Of a stretch of DNA of 64,000 nucleotides, positions 60,875-64,000 are shown piece after piece. Where the stretch lies: positions 434,001-498,000 of the forward strand of contig NZ_CP047170.1 in NCBI RefSeq assembly GCF_016806125.1, in the 5' to 3' direction. Position 1 is the first letter of the stretch. The number at the start of each line of letters is the position of its first letter. The notes below the pieces were generated by a model. That model was not told where the DNA came from. It ran no database searches and saw only the letters and a program-made list of their open reading frames with translations. This DNA is from Ponticoccus alexandrii. Lineage in GTDB: Bacteria > Pseudomonadota > Alphaproteobacteria > Rhodobacterales > Rhodobacteraceae. Both the position numbers and the translations under genes were made by a program.

Positions 60875-61599
60875 GGGCTGCCTTTGCGCAGGGCGGACAA
60901 GAGCGCGGCCTGACATTCGAGGGTTTCCAGATCGTCGATGGGCCGCGGCACGTCGGAGGCAGGGTGGGGCAGGGCACTCAGGCCCGCATGACTGAGCACG
61001 CGGATGGATTGCCCCAGCCGCGCGGCCTCGGCCGGATCGTGGGTCACGATCAGCACGGTCTTGCCGCGCAGGACCTCGACGGCCAGCTCCTGCATCGCGG
61101 CCCGGGTCTGGGCGTCGAGCGCCGAGAAGGGCTCGTCCAGCAGAACGATGGGCTTGTCCTCCATCAGCGTGCGGGCAAGGGCGACCCGCTGGCGCTGTCC
61201 GCCGGACAGGGCAGGGGGCTTCTTGTCGGCATGGTCGCTCAGGCCGACGCGGTGCAGGATGCGGGCCGTGCGGGCATGGTCCGGCGGCTTTCCACGCAGG
61301 CGGGCGCCCAACTGGACGTTGCGGCGCACCGTGGCCCAAGGCAACAGCAGGTCGTCCTGCGCCATGTAGGCGGTGCGCGCCGCCACGGCGCCTCCGTCGC
61401 TGGCGGTGATCGTGCCGTCGAATATGGCCCCGGTGTCCAGCCCCGCGATCAGGCGCAGCAGGGTGGACTTGCCCACCCCCGAGCCGCCCAGCAGACAGGT
61501 CCACTCCCCGGCCCGCAACGTGAGGGTCACGGGTGCAAAGAGCGACGCCCCCCGGATGGAGGCACCACCCTGCAGGGTGATGCCGGGGGCCTGCGTCAC
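60871..61599 (-). CDS. ABC transporter ATP-binding protein (ThiZ-like)
   Basis: 242-residue ATPase. Walker A LLGGSGVGKSTLLRLIAGLD, Q-loop AYMAQDDLLLPWATV, signature [16 protein letters not shown], Walker B IVLLDEPFSALDAQ and switch His IVTHDPAEAARLG. The GTG at 61599 overlaps the tenA stop (GTGA); longer starts upstream lie inside tenA. Energises import of the pyrimidine bound by the product of the 62267 gene. Confidence 0.9.
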   Translation of the reverse strand: MTQAPGITLQGGASIRGASLFAPVTLTLRAGEWTCLLGGSGVGKSTLLRLIAGLDTGAIFDGTITASDGGAVAARTAYMAQDDLLLPWATVRRNVQLGARLRGKPPDHARTARILHRVGLSDHADKKPPALSGGQRQRVALARTLMEDKPIVLLDEPFSALDAQTRAAMQELAVEVLRGKTVLIVTHDPAEAARLGQSIRVLSHAGLSALPHPASDVPRPIDDLETLECQAALLSALRKGSP

Positions 61600-62270
61600 G
61601 GCGTCAGGCCCATCTGCCAGAAATCGACCTCCAGTTCCGTCGCCGTGCGGAAGGTCCGGCACAGCCGGTCCCATCGCGGCGAGGCCGCGTAGCCGTCACC
61701 CAGCCGGTGAAGGATGGCCTCGTCCAGCAACACGCCCACGGCCCGGCATGCGTCCTGGTACTCGGCGCCGGCATAGGTGACGATCCAACCGGCGTAGGTG
61801 TCCGACGTCGCCTCGGCAGCCAGCCTGGTGCCGATCTCGCCATAGCCCATCACGCAGGGGGCCAGTGCTGCAAGCAGGTCCAGCAGGTCGCCGCTGTATC
61901 CAGCTTCCAGCACGAAGCGCGTGTAGGCAAGGTTCTCGGGCCGCTCTTTCGTCGCGAAGACCTCTTCTTGCGACAGGCCCGCAGCCTCGCAGACGCCGAT
62001 GTGCAGCTTGATTTCCTCGGTCACCAGCGCGTTCAGCGTAGCTACGGCGGTCAGCATTTCGCCATGCGTCTCAGCCTTCACCACCGCCAGCGCCCAAGCG
62101 CGCGAGAAGTGGATCAGGAAGACGTAGTCCTGCCGCAGGTAGTGCAGGAAGGCCGCGCGCGGCAGGGTGCCGTCCTTCAGACCCTCGACGAAGGCATGGC
62201 GGGTGTAGTCCCGCCATGCGTCCCCGGCCTGCGCCCGCAGCAGCGAGAAGGCCGTGCCATAGCCGCTCAT
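61596..62270 (-). CDS. tenA: TenA family aminopyrimidine aminohydrolase/thiaminase II
   Basis: 224-residue TenA. LHYLRQDYVFLIHFSRAWAL (pyrimidine-binding Asp/Tyr region, in part), APCVMGYGEIGTRLA and the C-terminal glutamate in ATELEVDFWQMGL are conserved. The catalytic Cys of thiaminase II is in LAALAPCVMGYGEIG. It hydrolyses aminopyrimidine breakdown products of thiamine to HMP. The ATG at 62270 overlaps the binding-protein stop. Confidence 0.92.
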   Translation of the reverse strand: MSGYGTAFSLLRAQAGDAWRDYTRHAFVEGLKDGTLPRAAFLHYLRQDYVFLIHFSRAWALAVVKAETHGEMLTAVATLNALVTEEIKLHIGVCEAAGLSQEEVFATKERPENLAYTRFVLEAGYSGDLLDLLAALAPCVMGYGEIGTRLAAEATSDTYAGWIVTYAGAEYQDACRAVGVLLDEAILHRLGDGYAASPRWDRLCRTFRTATELEVDFWQMGLTP

Positions 62271-63205
62271 TGCGCGGTCACGTCGATGCTGATGGCCTCG
62301 ACCGGGTTCAGGCTGTCGATCATGCCGTTGTCCTTCAGGAAGGCCTCGAACCGGGCGTAGCGGCCCGCGTCGAAGGCCGCCGGGCGCAGGGCGAGGCGGG
62401 GCAGGGTGTCCATCCACGCCTTTTCGTTTAGCTCGTCCTGAAGCTCTGCCGAGGTGGCGGCGAAGATCTCCCAGCTTTCCTCGGGGTGGTTGACGATGAA
62501 CTGCGTGGCCCGCTCCGTCGCCTCGAGGAAGCGCGCGATCCGGTCGGCGTCCATGCGGTCCGGGTTGGCAACGTAGATCAGCTCGTCGTAGGAGGGCACG
62601 CCCTCTTCCTCGATGTAGAAGCAGCGCCCCTCGACCCCTTCGATCTCCATCTGGTTCAACTCGAAGTTCCGGAAGGCGCCGATCACCGCATCGACCTGAC
62701 CCGACATCAGAGCGGGCGAGAGCGAGAAGTTCACGTTGATCATCTCGACGTCATCGGGCGCGACGCCGTGTTTGCCCAGAACCGTGGAGAGGACCGCCTC
62801 TTCGATGCCTCCGACCGAAAAGCCGACCTTCCTGCCCTTCAGGTCCGCCGGTGTGTCGATCGGCCCGTCCGCCAGCACCAGCAGGCAGTTCAGCGGGGTT
62901 GCGACCAGCGTGCCGACCCGCTTCAGCGGCAGGCCCTCGTGGATCTGAAGGTGCAGTTGCGGCTGGTAGGACACCGCCAGATCCGCCTGTCCGGCGGCCA
63001 CGAGGCGCGGCGGGGCAGAGGGATCGGCGGGCGGGATCACCTCGACCTCCAGACCCGCGTCGGCGAAATAGCCGTTTTCCTCGGCGATGATGATGGGGCC
63101 GTGATCGGGGTTCACGAACCAGTCCAGCAGCACGGTCATCTTGTCCTGCGCAACGGCAGGGGCGGCTGCCAGCAGCAGGGCCGCAGGGATCAGAAGGCGT
63201 TTCAT
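62267..63205 (-). CDS. ABC transporter substrate-binding protein (ThiY/NMT1-like) for thiamine pyrimidine
   Basis: 312-residue binding protein with a Sec signal peptide (residues 1-19, ...APAVAQ). VLLDWFVNPDHGPIIIAEEN is the NMT1/ThiY stretch (W, N-x-x-H), LEVEVIPPADPSAPPRLVAA and VGFSVGGIEEAVLSTVLGKH follow. It binds a thiamine precursor such as a formylated or aminomethyl pyrimidine. It lies 13 bp after the ThiF-type gene and overlaps tenA by 4 bp. Unlike the other binding-protein genes in the window it has no hairpin after it. Confidence 0.88.
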   Translation of the reverse strand: MKRLLIPAALLLAAAPAVAQDKMTVLLDWFVNPDHGPIIIAEENGYFADAGLEVEVIPPADPSAPPRLVAAGQADLAVSYQPQLHLQIHEGLPLKRVGTLVATPLNCLLVLADGPIDTPADLKGRKVGFSVGGIEEAVLSTVLGKHGVAPDDVEMINVNFSLSPALMSGQVDAVIGAFRNFELNQMEIEGVEGRCFYIEEEGVPSYDELIYVANPDRMDADRIARFLEATERATQFIVNHPEESWEIFAATSAELQDELNEKAWMDTLPRLALRPAAFDAGRYARFEAFLKDNGMIDSLNPVEAISIDVTAQ

Positions 63206-63218
63206 GGGTCGGTGTCCT

Positions 63219-64000
63219 TTAGCAAGCGGAAGCCGAGACGAGCACGATCTCGCCCGGCCATGTCCGGTGAAGGGTTTCGGCGGCGCGCCACGCCCGCAGG
63301 CCCGTGCCGCAGCACAGGGCAAGGCGGCGCGCGCCGGTGTCGGTGATCTGGTCGGGGTTCAGACGCCGGGCCGCCGGGTGCAGGAGCACCGGGGCCTCAT
63401 CGGGGCCGCGCAGCTCGACGATCAGGTCGTCTGCCGTCAGGTCCGAGGCGGCGACAAAGGCGAAGCCCGTCGCGGGTTCGGACGCCGCGTCGAAGCGGAA
63501 GCCCGATGTGGCCAGCGTCTGCGCGTCGAGGTTGACCAACTGGCCAAGGGGCGTCGGGGAAAGCCCCAGCAGCACGGAGAGCGCCATCTGTGCCTGCATG
63601 GCGCCGATCACGCCCACCACCGGACCCAGCACACCGGCGCTGGCGCAGCTTGCGCCGCTGTCCGGCGCGTCGGGAAAGACCGCGCGCAGCGAGGGGGCAC
63701 CGCCGCAGAACCCGCCGACATAGCCGCCAAGCCCGAGGACCGAGGCGCTGATCAGCGGCGTGCCCCGGGCAAGGCAGAGGTCGCTGAGCAGGTAGCTGAC
63801 GGCGTAGCTGTCGGCGCAGTCCAGCACCAGATCGACCGGGGCGATCATCCCGGGCGCGTTGGCCGGGGTCACGCGACAGCACCGGGCTTCGACGGTGATC
63901 TGCGCGTTGAGGGCGCGGCACCGGTTTGCGGCCACCTCGGCCTTCGCTTTCCCGCAATCGCCTTCGGTGAAAAGGGTTTGCCGGTGCAGGTTCGACAGGA
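63219..64000 (-). CDS. ThiF/MoeB-type adenylyltransferase with C-terminal rhodanese-like domain (5' end outside window)
   Basis: The visible 259 residues begin inside the E1-like domain: LSNLHRQTLFTEGDCGKAKA is the conserved N-terminal NLxRQ stretch, LVLDCADSYAVSYLLSDLCL holds the D-C-x-D motif, and the C-x-x-C zinc pair is not evident. The C-terminal ~70 residues are rhodanese-like, with LALCCGTGLRAWRAAETLHR carrying the active-site Cys. It activates a ThiS-type sulphur carrier for thiazole synthesis. It heads the visible thiamine operon; a TPP riboswitch, if present, lies outside the window. Confidence 0.85.
   Translation of the reverse strand, partial: LSNLHRQTLFTEGDCGKAKAEVAANRCRALNAQITVEARCCRVTPANAPGMIAPVDLVLDCADSYAVSYLLSDLCLARGTPLISASVLGLGGYVGGFCGGAPSLRAVFPDAPDSGASCASAGVLGPVVGVIGAMQAQMALSVLLGLSPTPLGQLVNLDAQTLATSGFRFDAASEPATGFAFVAASDLTADDLIVELRGPDEAPVLLHPAARRLNPDQITDTGARRLALCCGTGLRAWRAAETLHRTWPGEIVLVSASAC

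Overview
The window is GC-rich, alphaproteobacterial DNA, most likely from a marine Rhodobacteraceae (Roseobacter group) bacterium. That placement is an inference from the dense TRAP and ABC transporter content, DAO-type FAD oxidoreductases, RpiR/MocR/LacI/IclR local regulators, DUF2955/Abhydrolase_9-type membrane genes and very high third-position GC. No rRNA, tRNA, CRISPR array or phage structure is visible. Most of the window is a run of self-contained uptake-plus-catabolism modules, usually with their own regulator and operator.

Layout. 1-6 kb: a GhrA-like reductase (cut by the window edge), two paralogous GNAT acetyltransferases, an ArgE-like M20 deacylase, a HAD dehalogenase and a DAO oxidoreductase. 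6.2-15.6 kb: one long minus-strand operon holding an oligopeptide-type ABC importer (fused ATPase, binding protein, two permeases), a DAO oxidoreductase, an ornithine-cyclodeaminase-family protein, a threonine-dehydratase-family enzyme and an internally deleted aminotransferase remnant. 15.8-18.1 kb: a cupin and an aldehyde dehydrogenase. 18.8-22.5 kb: a SitABCD-type Mn/Fe/Zn importer. 22.7-28.2 kb: an RpiR regulator divergent from a TRAP operon with an M81 peptidase. 28.1-30.8 kb: IclR, RidA and a D-serine-dehydratase-like enzyme. 30.8-35.9 kb: a LacI-controlled amino-acid ABC importer with a DoeB-like deacylase.

36-45.8 kb: Abhydrolase_9 and DUF2955 membrane genes, then a graveyard of truncated genes (HlyD, an IS OrfA, hutU, hutI, hutF, hisC), then a surface lipoprotein with its Slam-type outer-membrane exporter, and a two-component system. 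46-51.7 kb: a MocR regulator divergent from a class II HMG-CoA reductase plus TRAP transporter, which reads as a mevalonate uptake and oxidation module. 51.8-58.5 kb: a frameshifted cupin, a family 5 binding protein without permeases, and divergently an RpiR regulator, an N-formylglutamate-amidohydrolase-family enzyme, a DAO oxidoreductase, an SDR and a cupin dioxygenase. 58.6-64 kb: an MDR oxidoreductase and a thiamine-pyrimidine salvage operon (ThiF-rhodanese, binding protein, TenA, ATPase, permease).

Three themes recur. First, paired palindromic operators lie beside local regulators (RpiR at 23.6 kb and 54.0 kb, LacI at 30.8 kb, MocR at 47.4 kb). Second, five binding-protein genes that head or sit inside operons are each followed by a strong intercistronic hairpin. 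Third, gene decay by internal deletion is visible in a histidine-utilisation cluster and in an aminotransferase gene. The best candidates for undescribed biology are the HMG-CoA reductase/TRAP module, the Slam/Gly-linker lipoprotein pair, and the RpiR-N-formylglutamate-hydrolase-DAO-SDR-cupin cluster.
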